DNA of 64,000 bases from Anoplolepis gracilipes (GCF_047496725.1 NC_132973.1:1463501-1527500), one strand, 5' to 3'. Shown: positions 1-13,695, counted from the first letter of the stretch. The notes: generated from the letters alone by a model not told the origin. A program made the numbers and translations.

Positions 1-1070
1 ACTTAAACAGTGACACACGCACAAATATTTTCAAATATATAATTCCACATTACGATATTTTAAATTAATTAATAATTACAATGATTAAGAAAAAAAAATG
101 TTATATAATGGAATAAGGAACATTGGATAATAAGTTATAGCAGACTCGTCGACATTCAGATGTTGAACGTTCGATAACTTATGCGTAACTTATCAATATC
201 TGGCATATTTCCAATTAACGAATAAGCCGCGGAGAAACTTTCCCCATTTCTGTCAAGATGGACATCATACCCAAAGCTGTTCCAGAGCGCAGGGCTAATC
301 AAATTCAAATTAAATTCGAGAACAATCTCGCGAATAATATATTGATCTCAAGAATAATATATATATATTGTACAGGCACTATTCTCGAATACAATAGATT
401 GTGAGCAGACGATTGCTTATCGCATTGAATTAGCTGTTGATAATTTTTTTTTTTGCAACAGTGTGTTTGTGACCATTTAACGGAGAGCACTGAAAACTGT
501 TTATTTATATCCGACGACTCTTTCCCGCACTCAAAGGGCCAGAGTGTAATCTGCCGTGCGGTGAGGTGAGGTCAAGATTGGTGTGCGAGGGCGAGGGTGA
601 GGGCAACGAGTGAACATCGGGATCCAAAGGCAGGGCGGAAAACGTCCCCTTCGCGACACACGCGTGGGCGATTATGGTCTAATTCCCTTGTACGCGCATT
701 CCTGGCCGACCTGACTGCTTTACCTACCAACCTACCTGTGCTTCCACAGGAGGCAACGAGAAAAAAATGCGCTGGTTGCGCCGGTGCACCGCGATAAGCA
801 CACGCTCGAGAGGCAGGGGCCGCGGAGGCCCTCACGAGATTTCACCCTCCTCCCCCCCTCCCCCCCCCCCCCCCACGCCGCCGCCGCCGCCGGTGCAAAG
901 AATCTATGTATCTGTTCCCTCTCGATCCTTTCTTCCCGCCCGTTTGCACGCTTTCTCTCTTGCGGTAGAAAGCGGAGAAAGAGAGATAGACGTGGGTGAA
1001 AAGGAGGCAAGGCAAATGTCAATATCGACGATGCATCGTTGAGAGGGCGGGAATGAGAGCGTAATTAATC

Positions 1071-1071
<1 letters not shown>

Positions 1072-1133
<62 letters not shown>
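1072..1133. repeat. (TC)n microsatellite
   Basis: About 31 uninterrupted TC units, bounded by unrelated sequence. Confidence 0.95.
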
Positions 1134-1134
<1 letters not shown>

Positions 1135-3689
1135 AAGCCAAGAAATCTCTTCCCTCTTTCTCTTTCTCTTCCTCATTCGATCAATTTGTTAGCATCTTTC
1201 GCTTGTTCTTCTCTCCCTCCTTTCCTCCCTCCCTCCCTTTCGCCTTTTTAGCTGTCGCTCATCTTTTACATGTACGTGAAAATTGAAAGAAAATTAGATT
1301 GCGCGTTTCTAAAAAGAGTGGAAACAATTATCTTACCGATGATTTTCGTCTCTGGTCTTTGAACCATTCAACAAATTTTTGTGTCAACGAATGCATTTCG
1401 AATGCTTCCGTTGGCGTGGCTCGCAGTGTAAACAGCCTTTTAAAGAGCCTATAAGTTACGTTGCAACGACAGCGAGAAAGCAGCCTGGTGGCAGCCGGCG
1501 CTTATATTTATTTAAGTTTCGACGACACCGAACATTTGCCTCTGAAGGAAACGTTAAACGCCTGTCCTGGCGCAACGCATCTGCTATGCGCATCTTCAAT
1601 ATCACAAGGAAGTATCCTAATTTGCGGTAATTTAACGCAATAACGACGGAAAGGAAAAACAATACATTTTGAAGAGTTATTTTCCAAATATTTCGATATA
1701 GGCAGAAATTTTTGTGACTCCTCATAAAGAGGAACGACGACGTATCTCTCGCGTACGTTTCTTTTCTTATCGAGTACCGCGCATCTACCAGTACGAGGAA
1801 ACGTGTTTACGAAATATTTTAATTACCTTATCGTCAAATCGCCACGCACTCCGGCAGCTGCCAGTCGAACGCGTGCTTCTAATTGCTGAGCTAGATGGTA
1901 GGCTATAGTCCTTTTATGGAACGAAAATGTATGTGTGATATTACCTGATCTTTCAAAATATCACGCATCTTAAATAAGTTGATCGTCATAATCATTAAAG
2001 ATTATTAGATGTTTCATAAGGATTGCTTACCCCCGTGCTCTTGTGCGACTTAAAATGGCGTCGATGTGAACGATAGCAGGCGATCTTTTGTAAAATAATG
2101 TATATCGTTGCAAACTTTCTTACGCAACGCCATCGGTCAGCCACAAGTATTAGAAGCTAATATTAGAAAATATTTTAGAATATTTTAGAATATTGTTATA
2201 TATCAATTTTAAAACATTATTAATTCTAAAAAAAAAGCACTATAGCACATTTTTAGCTTCTTCAACAGTTTATTTGATTCGGTGGTGATATAGCTATTAA
2301 AAAAAATTGTATTTTCGAATCTACGGAGAAGCGGCGACGAAAATCCCACATTTCCGTAAATGACAATGAAAGTATTCGACGCCTCGTCGACACTTGGATA
2401 TCCTATTCTTTTTTTTTTCTCTGTATCACGTATCCATTGCATGCGTGTCACATGCACGCGCAAGAGCAGCAGGAAGCCCGATAAAATTGTCAAACGGTAA
2501 CAGGGGGGATCCTGACATTCGCAAAAAGTTACGCTTGTCATTCGCAGGCAATTTTTTCATTCTCGATACTCAATTTCCAGCGTCGCGAGGAAAACTTCCT
2601 GCAAGTCTTTTATGTATATCTTATTGAACATTAAAAGCTTTATTTTTTGCCATTATGAGTGATTATGAATAATTCACTCGAAACTAAAATTGTATCGATT
2701 GATAGCGTGTTAATACACGCAGCTGGAAGATCGGACTGCAATATTAGACTGCGCTGGTTTCTCGATCAGCTGACTTTAATTTCATCAAACCATTTTCATT
2801 GTACGACAGATGGCCGGCGACGACGGACGAAAAAACCGTTGCATCCATTAGAAGTGTGGCGGTTAAAAATGGTAGATACGCGTCGAAAGGAAGGACAGGT
2901 TGCCGAGCATGCGGCGCAAAAACGATGGTGTGCGTTAAGGTTTCCGCGAATAATGACGCTCATTGTACAGAAAAACTGCCTGTAATTAACGCCATCGAAA
3001 AATTCGCAAAATTATTTTCCGTATCTAAAATTAAATTAAACGGAATAATTCCTAGATAAAAAGAATTTGGACTCAAATCAATTTTTTTTTTTTTTTTTAT
3101 TAATTTCATAGGGTATATAGATAAATGTCAGTTAAAGAAAAAGGTTTATATAACAACGCTGATTGTGAGAAAAAAATATTGTTGAATGAAAAAAAATTGC
3201 TTTGATTCAATTAAACGTCTGCTCCACAAATATGCAGTTGATTCATCTGTATAATTGTTAAATCAATAAAACATTAATGACACGTAATGTTATATTAAAA
3301 ATATGCTGAATTAAAATAAATTATATAAATCAACAAGATGATGGTATCAAATTCGATTATGTCGTTCATCAATATATGTAAATGCACTATAAATGCAGTA
3401 ACGCAATATAAATGCAAATCTTATCGATTTATATAATTTATTTTATAAACCAATGAGATGATGCATTTGTATCGATATTAGTATCAAAATCGACTATGTT
3501 GATTTATATTATTTATTTTATGCAGTTTAACTGATACAAAATTTAATCTACTAGACTGTATTCAATTATATAATAAAAAATTATTAATTTTACACTTAAT
3601 TAAAGTGAAAACTTATTTATTTCAGGGGAATTGATATACAATTGATACAATAAAATTCTTCAAAAGTATCGTGCTATCGAAGAAAAGAG

Positions 3690-3694
<5 letters not shown>

Positions 3695-3725
<31 letters not shown>
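3695..3725. repeat. Poly-A tract (31 bases)
   Basis: An uninterrupted run of A. No target-site duplication or retrocopy is recognisable next to it. Confidence 0.9.
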
Positions 3726-3726
<1 letters not shown>

Positions 3727-4246
3727 CATGGGATATTAATCTGATTAATAACGTTATTCAATTAATAACTATATATTCAACAGTATTTTTTTCCCCATTG
3801 TCAGTAAACAATTACATGGATTGCAACAAATACTTTCCGTTGACTTCGAGAAGTGATAGAGTAATCGTGCATGCTTTCGTTAGCTATATTTGCGACTTGT
3901 TTTCTTCACGCAACAACTCACTTCTCGAAGCAGCTCAAAACTAATAAACAAGGTTCTGTCGTATCGATGAGAGCTATCGAGTTATCGGTTGCAATTTCCG
4001 CAGATACACAACACGAACCTTGGATCGTCGTCCGTGGCGTTGTCGGTACACGTGTCAGACGGACGAACAAGTAGTACGGCGTGGTAACGGCTTTAATAAT
4101 TATTTTTACAACGTTTCCGAGTACACGCGGCCTCAGTTCGTCGCGCTTCGCCGACTCGCAGCTGGCTTCCATACAACCCTGCGGCACAAGGGCGGCTCCG
4201 CATGCAAACCGACGCGACGAGACGTCGTCCTTCCGTCGCTCGTATC

Positions 4247-4250
<4 letters not shown>

Positions 4251-4283
<33 letters not shown>
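4251..4283. repeat. Poly-T tract (33 bases)
   Basis: An uninterrupted run of T. A second homopolymer (A, 4433-4458) lies 150 bases on in the opposite sense. Confidence 0.9.
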
Positions 4284-4819
4284 CAATTCGAATCAAAATC
4301 AACGTTTTGCGTAAATTAAATTTCAAAAATATAAATAGGTAATCAGGCTCTAAAGAGAAATATTGAGAAAGCGAGAATTTAATTGTCCTGGAGAGACAAA
4401 AATATGTACATACATAATGAATCGAGAGATTGAAAAAAAAAAAAAAAAAAAAAAAAAAGAGAGAAAAAAATTACGCTTGTCAGAGACTCTATTCTCTTTC
4501 ATAAAACGGAATTATCTCAATGTGTTCCCTGGGAGAAAGTAGGTAAAATTTGACGACGTCAACGTGACGGCTGCGTACAATTTTCACCGCGCGAGGACTG
4601 CGTGGAAAGGGCGGAACTTCGTGCGACTCGGTTGGCAGGTGTAAGTAATGAAAGTAACGTGCTCTTTTAAAGTAAGAGGGGAATACTTAATACTTCTTCT
4701 GCATCAGGTGCTATTTATAACGAGGACAGCTATTATCGCGATGCCCTATGTAATTTCTCTACTCGTCAAAATGTTCAATAGAGCGACGCTGTACGAGCGT
4801 CTTGTGCGCGTTCTCTGTT

Positions 4820-4822
<3 letters not shown>

Positions 4823-4868
<46 letters not shown>
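4823..4868. repeat. (AT)n microsatellite
   Basis: About 23 AT units, directly joined to the fold-back repeat at 4864-4962. Confidence 0.9.
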
Positions 4869-4872
<4 letters not shown>

Positions 4873-4962
4873 AATATTATTTATATACGTTTGATTATAA
4901 AATTTAAACGTAAGAACCTTCTACCCTTTATAATCAAATGTATATAAATTATACATATATTT
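4864..4962. repeat. Fold-back inverted repeat, MITE-like
   Basis: The arm at 4879-4901 is the reverse complement of 4927-4949 with one mismatch. Similarity extends outward on both sides into AT-rich sequence, with a small indel. The loop is about 25 bases. This is the shape of a short hairpin or MITE relic; no family is assigned. Confidence 0.6.
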
Positions 4963-5239
4963 TAATCTCACTTTGAATCACGAATTGTGTAACATTTTAT
5001 CATTCATTGGTTCTCAATCTGCAGAAAGCCTAGCGTTGTAGAAAAGTATCTTTCCCGAAGAAAGTCCTAGTTTTCTTAATTACCTATACAACGGAATCAA
5101 GACGTTGAGTCGTTTATTTCGAATTTGCAGACTATTAGACGGATGAATTCTTAACACTTGCGAGAGAACTTGACAATTGCTCTTTCGTGCCGAAATCTTA
5201 GAGGGATCACTACCACGTGGCTATCGCACGTGGTCATGT

Positions 5240-5720
5240 TATTGTTTTGAACATAAGGGTGTTGTTACTCCTGCCCAGGAGTAGGATAGGGGAATAGGTA
5301 CGGAGGGTCGGACACCCCAGGGTAGAGCCACCAGGAGGGATTTCATTCATGATCCCCGAAAGCCACCCCCGTTGCCCGGCTCCTCCAAAGACTGCGAGAG
5401 CAGGCGGGCAAGCGATACATTACCACCAGAAAAGGGTAGTTCCGTGTCGAGGCACATGACGTCTCAAGAGTGGTAGGGGAAACCCTCGGATTTGGCCATT
5501 TGATATCTTAATACAAGACCCGCGCAAGAAGCAGAAGGAGGAGGAAGGAGGAAGAGGCGTCTCTGTCGAGTCAAGGACGCTCCCACGTCGTATTTTACTT
5601 AACGGCAGCCACCACCTTCGCCACACGGGGCAGCGGGAATAGCTAGGTCAGTTCCTCGCATTACCATCCTCTGGACTCGAGGGTGTCGGCCCTACTAGTA
5701 CTTTCCTCTTCCAGTAAGGG
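5240..5720. other. Unidentified GC-rich block
   Basis: GC-rich sequence inside AT-rich flanks, including a purine-rich stretch near 5525-5560. No terminal inverted repeats, tRNA-like boxes or reverse-transcriptase motif were seen. A 68-residue open frame on the minus strand (5420-5626) has no recognisable domain. It could be a degenerate retroelement fragment or a regulatory region. Confidence 0.3.
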
Positions 5721-7754
5721 TGATCGCGTGTATGGTTCATTTAATCGGCAGAAGTCTCTTCTCCCGATTGAAGGAAGGAAGGGCAAGTGTCTTGGAGCAG
5801 GTGGAGAACATTTTTCAGTTTGCTGAGAACTTTACGACTACGTTACACTATGTTTTGTTTTCCAGTTAAAACATTGAAGATTTGCAAGACATAAAGCGTC
5901 AAGATGGTTCAGCATCTTTCGCTACCTTGCGATTGGTCTACCAATCGGAGTCACAAGCGACTCATAATCGAATCGGTCGTATTCAGACCGGTTAAAGCGA
6001 GCGATGCTATGGGGATGAGAGAAAGGACAAAAAAAGCAGGGTGTTCTCGCGTTCAAACGCAAATCAACCGACCCGGTTATAACCCTCCTCAGAGTATGCG
6101 ACTACGAAGGTGTAAGTAGGATAGTTATATGTTAGTTGCCAAGGTCGAGTTATAAAGCCAGACCGTTCGAGATAACCCGATCTATTTTATTGCTACAATG
6201 GAGACAAAGCTGATTTGTTACAGTGGTTCTTGATTCTGGTAAATCTTAAAAGATTCAAATTTTTCTAATAAGATTGACGTTAAATCTCTATACAAATCTA
6301 CCTTCCAATTGTCTTTTTTTTATTTTTAAGACATTTCGAAACAAATGAAAGATTTTTTATATAAAAAAATCGAATTTTAATCGTAATAAAATTAAAGACT
6401 AAATATTTTTCTGTAACTTTAACAAAAATAATGACAGTAATCGGTGCAAAATTCTGCGACATATATCTGTACATATCTCTCTTTTTCTCTTTATCTATCT
6501 TCGTATCTCTCTCTCCGAAGCGACATTAACTGTCTACTTCCTAACTTAATCCGTAACTTCCGACGCCGCGACAATCTGACATCCTTTTTATTTTCATTGA
6601 CTCGCTCTCCGAGCCTCTTGTACAGGGGTCTCGTTCCCAGGATTTTTCTATCCACGAGTGAGTGAGCGAACGAGCGAGCGAGCGAGCGAGTGCAGCGCGC
6701 ACGGCCATGTCCGTCTCTACCTATTCAATTTATATCGTTGCGTAGTACGCACGTATATACTCGTGTCCTCCCTCTCGTCCCCCGTCTCGCAGACGGACGA
6801 GGCGAAAAAAAGTGTGCCAAATTGACTGACGAAGAGCAACGATGAAGAGAGCGAGTGTCCGCGCGTGTCTGTCATTCTCCCTTCGGTCTGTCGTTTTAAA
6901 CTCCAATCGAAAAGAAAACGTCGAATTTACACAACGATACGAAAAAGAAATATTCCCTTATTGCGGCAATGAACGGACACGCATCATCGGCCATTTATCT
7001 CTCGTAATTTATATATTCCTATAGGAACGACAAATAAAAGAACGTCCTAGGAAAATATTTCGACAGATAAGCGCGTGAACCACGATTATTATCTATATAT
7101 AAGAAGGAAAGAAAGAACGATCTTTTCCTCCCCATACATCGCTCGTCGGAGCAATAATTAATCTTCCCGAGTAACTGGATAAAATCGACCGCCCGTGCCA
7201 AATGAGAAATTTTCGACGATTAATCGGAAGACGGCATGGCCTCGATTCCAAGCAGAAGGTTCGCTCAGCGTGCCTTCTGCTTTAATTAAAATTGCTAGGC
7301 TGCTTCTGAATGGCGTGCTACCTCAAGAATTCGTTCATAACTTGGCGCAATTGGTATAAGTTGCTGAGCAATGTACATAGCGGCTTGGAAAGCTCCGTAA
7401 TGCTCGATCGACGTTGTCAACAGTTTGTTTTTCGCTTCTTCGGCTGGGAAAGAGAGACAGCCCGCCTTCTAGACGGTCCTCTCGTCGGATACGATGATTC
7501 ATCGCTTTACCCCTGGTACAGGGTGTTCTCATCGCGCTGTCGCTGTCGCTGTCGCTGTCGCCTGCCTTCTCTGCTCTCTCGGCTTTTCTGCGAAATGGTA
7601 GAATCGATAGCGATCGTTGTCTCCTCTCCCAGGGGCGGATTGGGGATTGGGATCGACTACCAAGAGCGTCGTTTACAGTGGCATACATATATATATCCGT
7701 ATGCGTGTCTCGATCGTGCCAGTAGGAAAACGGCGTGCGACGTTGCGTGGCGGG

Positions 7755-7757
7755 ACA

Positions 7758-7805
<48 letters not shown>

Positions 7806-7830
7806 CGTACGTACGTACGTATGTACGTAC
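7755..7830. repeat. (ACGC)n/(ACGT)n microsatellite
   Basis: About 13 ACGC units grading into ACGT units. The tract alternates purine and pyrimidine throughout. It produces open frames in several phases with Thr-His-Ala-Arg-type repeats, which are not treated as coding. Confidence 0.9.
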
Positions 7831-8058
7831 AGATGCACACGTACGTACGCGTGCACACTGCCAAAAGATTCGAAGCGGCAGATGTTAAAACGCCCAATGG
7901 AAACCGGTCATGTTGATGTAGCTGCCGACGCGCCGCACCGTAGCGCAACACGAATCGCTATAAAAATATTCCGCCATTGTCTCGTCCGCCACTACTTTTT
8001 TTCCATCTATCAACGGCCAATCGCGAGATATATGGTCCTCGTAACTTGAATCTGTACC

Positions 8059-8120
8059 TTAACATAACAACGTGTGTCGGCATATCGGTGCAATTATAAA
8101 AATTAAGAATATATTATACA

Positions 8121-8174
<54 letters not shown>

Positions 8175-8559
8175 GGTGAAAGTCTCAAGGGACGTCATCA
8201 TTTGTTGCAAGTTTCCAATTTTCGTCATTATATATCTTTGTAATTAAGCCAATTAAAATTCTATTTGAGTAAATTCTATCTGAATTTATTTGAAAAATGT
8301 AGTTTTGATAATTTTTTTATTCCAAAAAGTTTAGTTTGCAAAAAGCGTTTTTTTCAATCGCTTATAAATTATTATTGATGCCTCGACATTTTTGCTGAGG
8401 CAAAATCGCCTTCAAATGATATTAAGAATCTACCATTAGCAAGTTTTTCACCAATTACAGGACACCCTGTATATATAAGAAATATATTCTCTTTTATATA
8501 TATATATTCTTAAAATTTTTATAATTGCACCGATATACCGACATACGTTGTTATGTTAA
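8059..8559. mobile_element. TTAA-flanked MITE with ~50-bp inverted termini
   Basis: The sequence starting CATAACAACG at 8063 is matched in reverse complement by the sequence ending CGTTGTTATG at 8555. The inverted arms are about 50 bases with few mismatches. Both ends abut TTAA (8059-8062 and 8556-8559), the target duplicated by piggyBac-superfamily elements. There is no transposase frame, so it would be non-autonomous. Because TTAA is its own reverse complement, it could instead be part of the arms; the class assignment is inference. Confidence 0.75.
8172..8469. mobile_element. CAGGGTG-ended MITE nested in the TTAA element
   Basis: It begins CAGGGTG (8172) and ends CACCCTG (8469), flanked by TA on both sides (8170-8171 and 8470-8471). 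This end sequence recurs elsewhere in the window (27389-27641, and diverged copies near 23523-23711 and 24796-25202). TA target use suggests a Tc1/mariner-type origin, which is inference. It sits wholly inside the TTAA-flanked element, so it looks like a nested insertion. Confidence 0.65.
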
Positions 8560-8784
8560 ATATAAATAATATATATATAAGAAAAAAAAAAAGTATATAT
8601 ATATATATTAATTTTTCCTCTTAATAAATTTTAATCATTCACAATTTGCCCGTGTAATAAAGACGAGATATAATAATAATAATAGTCATGAGCGAAGTCG
8701 CCGGCGATAGAGTGTCAGATTTTATAAGGAAATTATTATATGCCATTAGAGAGGGCCATTTTGACACGCGGGGACAGAGAGGTC

Positions 8785-8797
8785 AGGTCAACGACCT
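8785..8797. promoter_or_regulatory. IR1-like nuclear-receptor half-site pair
   Basis: AGGTCA-A-CGACCT matches the ecdysone-receptor/USP inverted repeat (AGGTCA, one spacer base, TGACCT) at 12 of 13 positions. A further AGGTCA overlaps it by one base at 8780-8785. It lies in a CG-richer patch within the presumed TET intron. Function is inferred from sequence only. Confidence 0.35.
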
Positions 8798-9421
8798 AAC
8801 CCGACTTGGCAGACTACCTGGGTCTCGCTGAAGGGCCTAGAAAAACGGCGAAAAAGGCGCTTTTCGATTATGAAAAAGAATTTTAGTAAATACCGACTAC
8901 ATTCATGGTCAAGGTATCACCATTTTCGCGCGCGACAGACCGCGCAACTGTATCGCCGCGCTGAAACGAAAGAGCTAATCAATCAATTCCCGTACTATTC
9001 TCGCAATGAGATCTGAGCGAATTGCATTAACCTACAGACATACATTACGTACATATATGTCCGTATGAAAATAGCCGCGGTGTCCGTCTCTAGTTTCTGT
9101 CATCGCCAGATTATACTCGTACTTGCCTTTAAAGATTTCCTCTAATCTTTACAATCTTACATTTTTATATTCGGGAAATTCGAGGCATATATTTTTCTCC
9201 AAGATTTATTAATATGTGTTGCGTACCGCTTTTAATGTAGGTAGGAAAATAGATTATGTACGATAAAATGTGCACAATTTTTATGGAGAAACAAAGACGA
9301 GATACACGAATAAATTATCCCGATCCTAAATGAAAAGAAGGGCTGTGTTCAATTTAGCACGGATGTCAAAAGCAACCGATTCTCTTCCAGCTCACAGCTG
9401 TCTACGATTATTATATTTCAT

Positions 9422-9423
<2 letters not shown>

Positions 9424-9489
<66 letters not shown>
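9424..9489. repeat. (TC)n microsatellite
   Basis: About 33 TC units. It gives a Leu/Ser repeat in an open frame at 9330-9764 that is not considered a gene. Confidence 0.95.
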
Positions 9490-9494
<5 letters not shown>

Positions 9495-10236
9495 CCTCTC
9501 TCTCACTCGCTCTCACAGGCTACCGTATCGATCAGTAGGCACATATACCTGGGTTTTTGTCGCTACCGCGATTCCAGGGAGAAGCGATGCTGGATGACGC
9601 GCATCCAGCTCTCTAGCCTCTTTGTCATGTTAAATACATCAGACGCATCCTGTTACTTACGGGGAGCGCCGTTAGTCCCGTTTGTACGATACGTAAGTCC
9701 GCGTTTTTTTCTTTTTTTTTTTTCTTTTTCTTTTTCGGCAACTTTTTTTTTAAACACATTTTAACTATCAATTACATTCAAGTTTTTTTTCGCGGAATCG
9801 CAGAGTACTCGAACTTTGTAAAAATTCTGTAAACATTACAGAAACTATTTTCAGAAATCGTAGAAACGCCAAAGAAAAGAATGAAATCTTTCAAGATATT
9901 ATATAAATTGTATAGCACTTTTCACAACATGCGTATGCGCATGTGTGACTTTTCCCTATATTGTCATAGTCGAATTAAAATTGATTCGTTTACCGAATTT
10001 GGGAGAGTAAATCTGGCAACTGTTCCTAACTTGGACAGATGTTCGGGTGCTTTTGGAGGCTGCGTGAATCGAAATGAAACAGGGGCCACGTGCGGAGGAA
10101 ATTCATTTCCTTTTACGGCGGCTGTGAAAAATGCGCGCGCAGATGTGCCCAAATGTTTATTTCAGTGACAACAATTTGAGCATCCGACAACGAATAATCG
10201 CTCCTCTTTTTCCCTTTTCTCTTATCTTATATATAG

Positions 10237-10238
<2 letters not shown>

Positions 10239-10298
<60 letters not shown>
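10239..10298. repeat. (AT)n microsatellite
   Basis: About 30 AT units. Confidence 0.95.
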
Positions 10299-10302
<4 letters not shown>

Positions 10303-12717
10303 TCACCAATTTCATCAAAATTAAACAGTTTTTATGAGTCTCTTAAAGTCATTTGTTTATTCTAGATCTATTTGTTTATTCAGAAAAGGAATAATTTTTT
10401 GTAAACAATTTACATCGTATAATGAAAAAGAATAAAGAAAAGCACAAAATAATAATTTATACATATTTCACATATCTAGACACACAGAAAACTAAATGAT
10501 ATTCTGTTTATAATTACTAATTTAAAGATAAATGTGATGTGTTTTTCATAATCACGAATAAGGAGCGAATATGTCGCGATCATATCTTTCAAGGTGGACC
10601 AAGGAGATAAGCCGATTAAACGCAATAGAGAATCACCATCTGCCGGCTTTCCCGTCGAAAAGGTCCATGGCCGAAGAAGAAGCGGAAAAGCTTCCCCCCC
10701 CCCCCCCTTGATCCCCATGACACGATCGACTCATAAATTCCAGAAATCTAAAACCAGCTTCGCCAATGAGAATACAACGTATCAGACGCAGACAAAAAGA
10801 TCCATGACAGATCGACGTGTATGTATGTATATACATTGGATTCTTGTTCACAGGATCTCCCATGGTAACCATAGCTACTGTACAAACAAGATGGCCGACG
10901 GCTTCCGGTTTCGGCTGCGACGCGGCAGCTGTGCGGATCTAGTTTCTAGTCTCGCGCTGATGGAGCCGGGAGATGAAGAGGGGCGGCGAATTGTTCAGAA
11001 TTGATTTCAAATCTCGAAATTTCTCTTAATTTCCAAAATGCCTTTAATTCAGACAATTAAAAAATATATCGCGCTAAGCGATTAAACAGCAATCTGAGAT
11101 ACCTACTTCCGATGATACTCGAATTACTCGATGACTCGAATATGATTTGTCGACTGTCGTTCTACGCGGGGAGATTAACGCGCTTTAATGACGTCATCCA
11201 CGCGGCATCCATTAATGCGGACAAAAGATGATCCTAGAAGATCGATGAACGAAGAACGCGCACCCCTCACGTCGAGGCGCGCGGTCCTGTCAGAAATAAA
11301 TGCTCGCAAGCTGTCGCTCGGCACCTCCGATTTCGATTTCAATTCACCGATTGCACCCCGCGAGGCCAGGTCTAAGCAGCAGCTAATCCCAATTACAAAC
11401 GACCGTTAATTTTTATCGGCGGATCAGGCAAAATCGGGTCACCGCTCGTACGAGAGAATTATGGTTTATCTCTCCCTTTCTCACCCTCCACGCATTTCCA
11501 GCGCGTTAATCGATCGCGCGCCAAGCCGCCTTGATTTATGTTTACACGCTAATTATCCTCATTTACATAAAGATAGAACGCGCCGTTCAGATTCGCATCG
11601 CGCGGAGAAGCTAATGATAACTTCTGGCGAAGAGAAATCCTACATCTTGGCAATTAACTTTTTACACGCGTCTGTTTCGCGAACGCTTCTTCGTCATCTC
11701 GCACTTTGAAGAGAACTGTACGCGCCTTAAGAGCGATTATCCTTGATCGGCAGCGGTAGGTTAGTATAGTAGGTAGGTACATATCGTACCAGCTAGATTC
11801 GCTTTTATGACGTCATAATGAACCGACAATCAGCAGCGTTGTCGACATAATTCCCGTGGCGTTGTCTCGCTCCATCCCAGTCAACTCGATATTGTTCCCG
11901 TTGCTCCTTTTTACCTCCCGTCTTCTTCGCCAAAGAGAGTGAATCCAACATATATATAGACTTTTCGGAAAATTAATAGACGTCGAGTATGCTGATGTGC
12001 AAATACTGTGAGAATTGCCGGAAAATATTGAAACAAACTCGTACGAATTGTCACGGAACGCATACGGAGAGCATACGGAGAGCTTTTACTCCGCTCGCTT
12101 TCGCGCGGGGACTTTGAAGTTAAATCGATGGGAAGCAATATGGTCGAATTGAAACGAGCCACACGGAGAGATCGGCGGGGATGGCAAGGGGAAAGAGGGA
12201 TAAACGCGATGTGGTTGACGTATACGTTCGAAATTGGTCGCGCGAAAATGGAAGAGCTTTCAAATCGGTGTTCTTAATTGACCGAACGATTGACTGTCGC
12301 GACGATTACATATCGTGCGATCCTATATATATCAAAGACACGCATGCGATTCCTCGATTTGATCAACCACTTTCGTACAAGTCTCAAGGCTTCTTTCCAG
12401 CGCGATTACACGCATTCACTTTAGTTCGATTAGTCGCACAAACGCTTCTTCAATTAACTATTCATCAATTTATGTATATATATTTAAATTTTTTAAAAAT
12501 CTAAAAATATAATTTTATCTTTTCATAGAAAGTTGAGAAATAAATTAGAAATAAATAAGAGAATAAAAAATGAAGTTAAGTTAGAAAAATGGCGAGTAAG
12601 AGCAAATGCTATAATTAGTGTGTAAAAATTTTATTCTAACAATAAGTAACAAATTAATCTGTTATACTAACGTACGTTTCGTACGTATTTAACTGTACAT
12701 TGACTTATCATTAAATG

Positions 12718-12737
12718 ACCGGTATTAAAATACCGGT
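12718..12737. repeat. Palindrome around two ACCGGT sites
   Basis: ACCGGTATT and AATACCGGT form inverted 9-base arms around AA. A second inverted pair (ACGTACG/CGTACGT) lies about 45 bases upstream. These may belong to a degenerate inverted-repeat element. Confidence 0.5.
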
Positions 12738-13633
12738 AAATAATTATACGAAAGTCTAGGAAAAGTTAGACATCATTATACTTAGTCAATCGGTCAAAAT
12801 TAAACATGAAATTTGATTATAAGAAATTGTTGAGTTGATGTGTTCTTTTTTTGGTCAGTAGGCCAAGAAGTGACACATGGGTTGACTCGTCAAATTAAAA
12901 ATAAAAATAATAGGTTGCAGGAAACCTGTATTGAAATAATTCAAAATCAACTCACAATTTCACTAGTTAATAAAACAAATTTTTAGAAGAGACAATGTGT
13001 TAAATTGTAACTTGCATAATTGGTCCAAAATTTCTTAACTATAAAGATGTTTAACGATGGACCGATCTTACGATAATGGTAAAAGAGTCGACAGTTATAT
13101 CTTTAAAATCCTAAATAATAACAAACAAAGTCTTTCAGATTGTTTAGATTTTTGGCAATTTCTTTTGCAAATTTATGCTGTTTATTTATCTTTTTCTGAA
13201 TATCCTCTCTGAGGTCAATCTTTTGTTATAAAAACTTTCTCTATCCAAAATTTTAATATATTATATATTTAATTTAAAAAATGAAGACTCCCGGCACGGG
13301 AAAAATGTATCATCTCTTGCGAGAGATACGATGAATATTTCTGCCGGAATTTCTTTTTCTAAATTGCACGAATCTTTTCGCGGGAGAATCGCACACGAGA
13401 TAAATCAATATCAATGGTAAATCCGTGCCTCCTTTTTCTCCTTCCTCGGTGGCGAAGGGTAGGGAACTCAGAAAAAGGATGAAATGATGCGCCACTAATT
13501 TTGTTACGTTCGTCATCGGCGACGCGTATTGTGCGCGCGCGGTGCACGTGCACCAAGAAAGAAATGTATTTTCAGACGCATGCGCCTATGGGTCTATGTA
13601 CAGGGTGGTTCATCACGTATGTATATAGGACGA

Positions 13634-13695
13634 CGTGGCGTGGCGTGGCGTGGCGTGGCGTGGCGTGGCGTGGCGTGGCTTGGCGTGGCTTGGCG
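13634..13695. repeat. (GTGGC)n pentanucleotide array
   Basis: About 12 tandem GTGGC units, the last few with a C-to-T change. A solitary CAGGGTG end lies just upstream (about 13601) and a CAGCTG palindrome just downstream (13713-13729). Confidence 0.9.

Noticed and set aside
7310..7888. 192-residue open frame and its antisense partner
   Set aside because: It runs through an ACGC/ACGT microsatellite that is open in several phases on both strands; no domain or splice context.
9330..9764. 144-residue open frame
   Set aside because: Its core is a (TC)n Leu/Ser repeat and a poly-T run; no similarity elsewhere.
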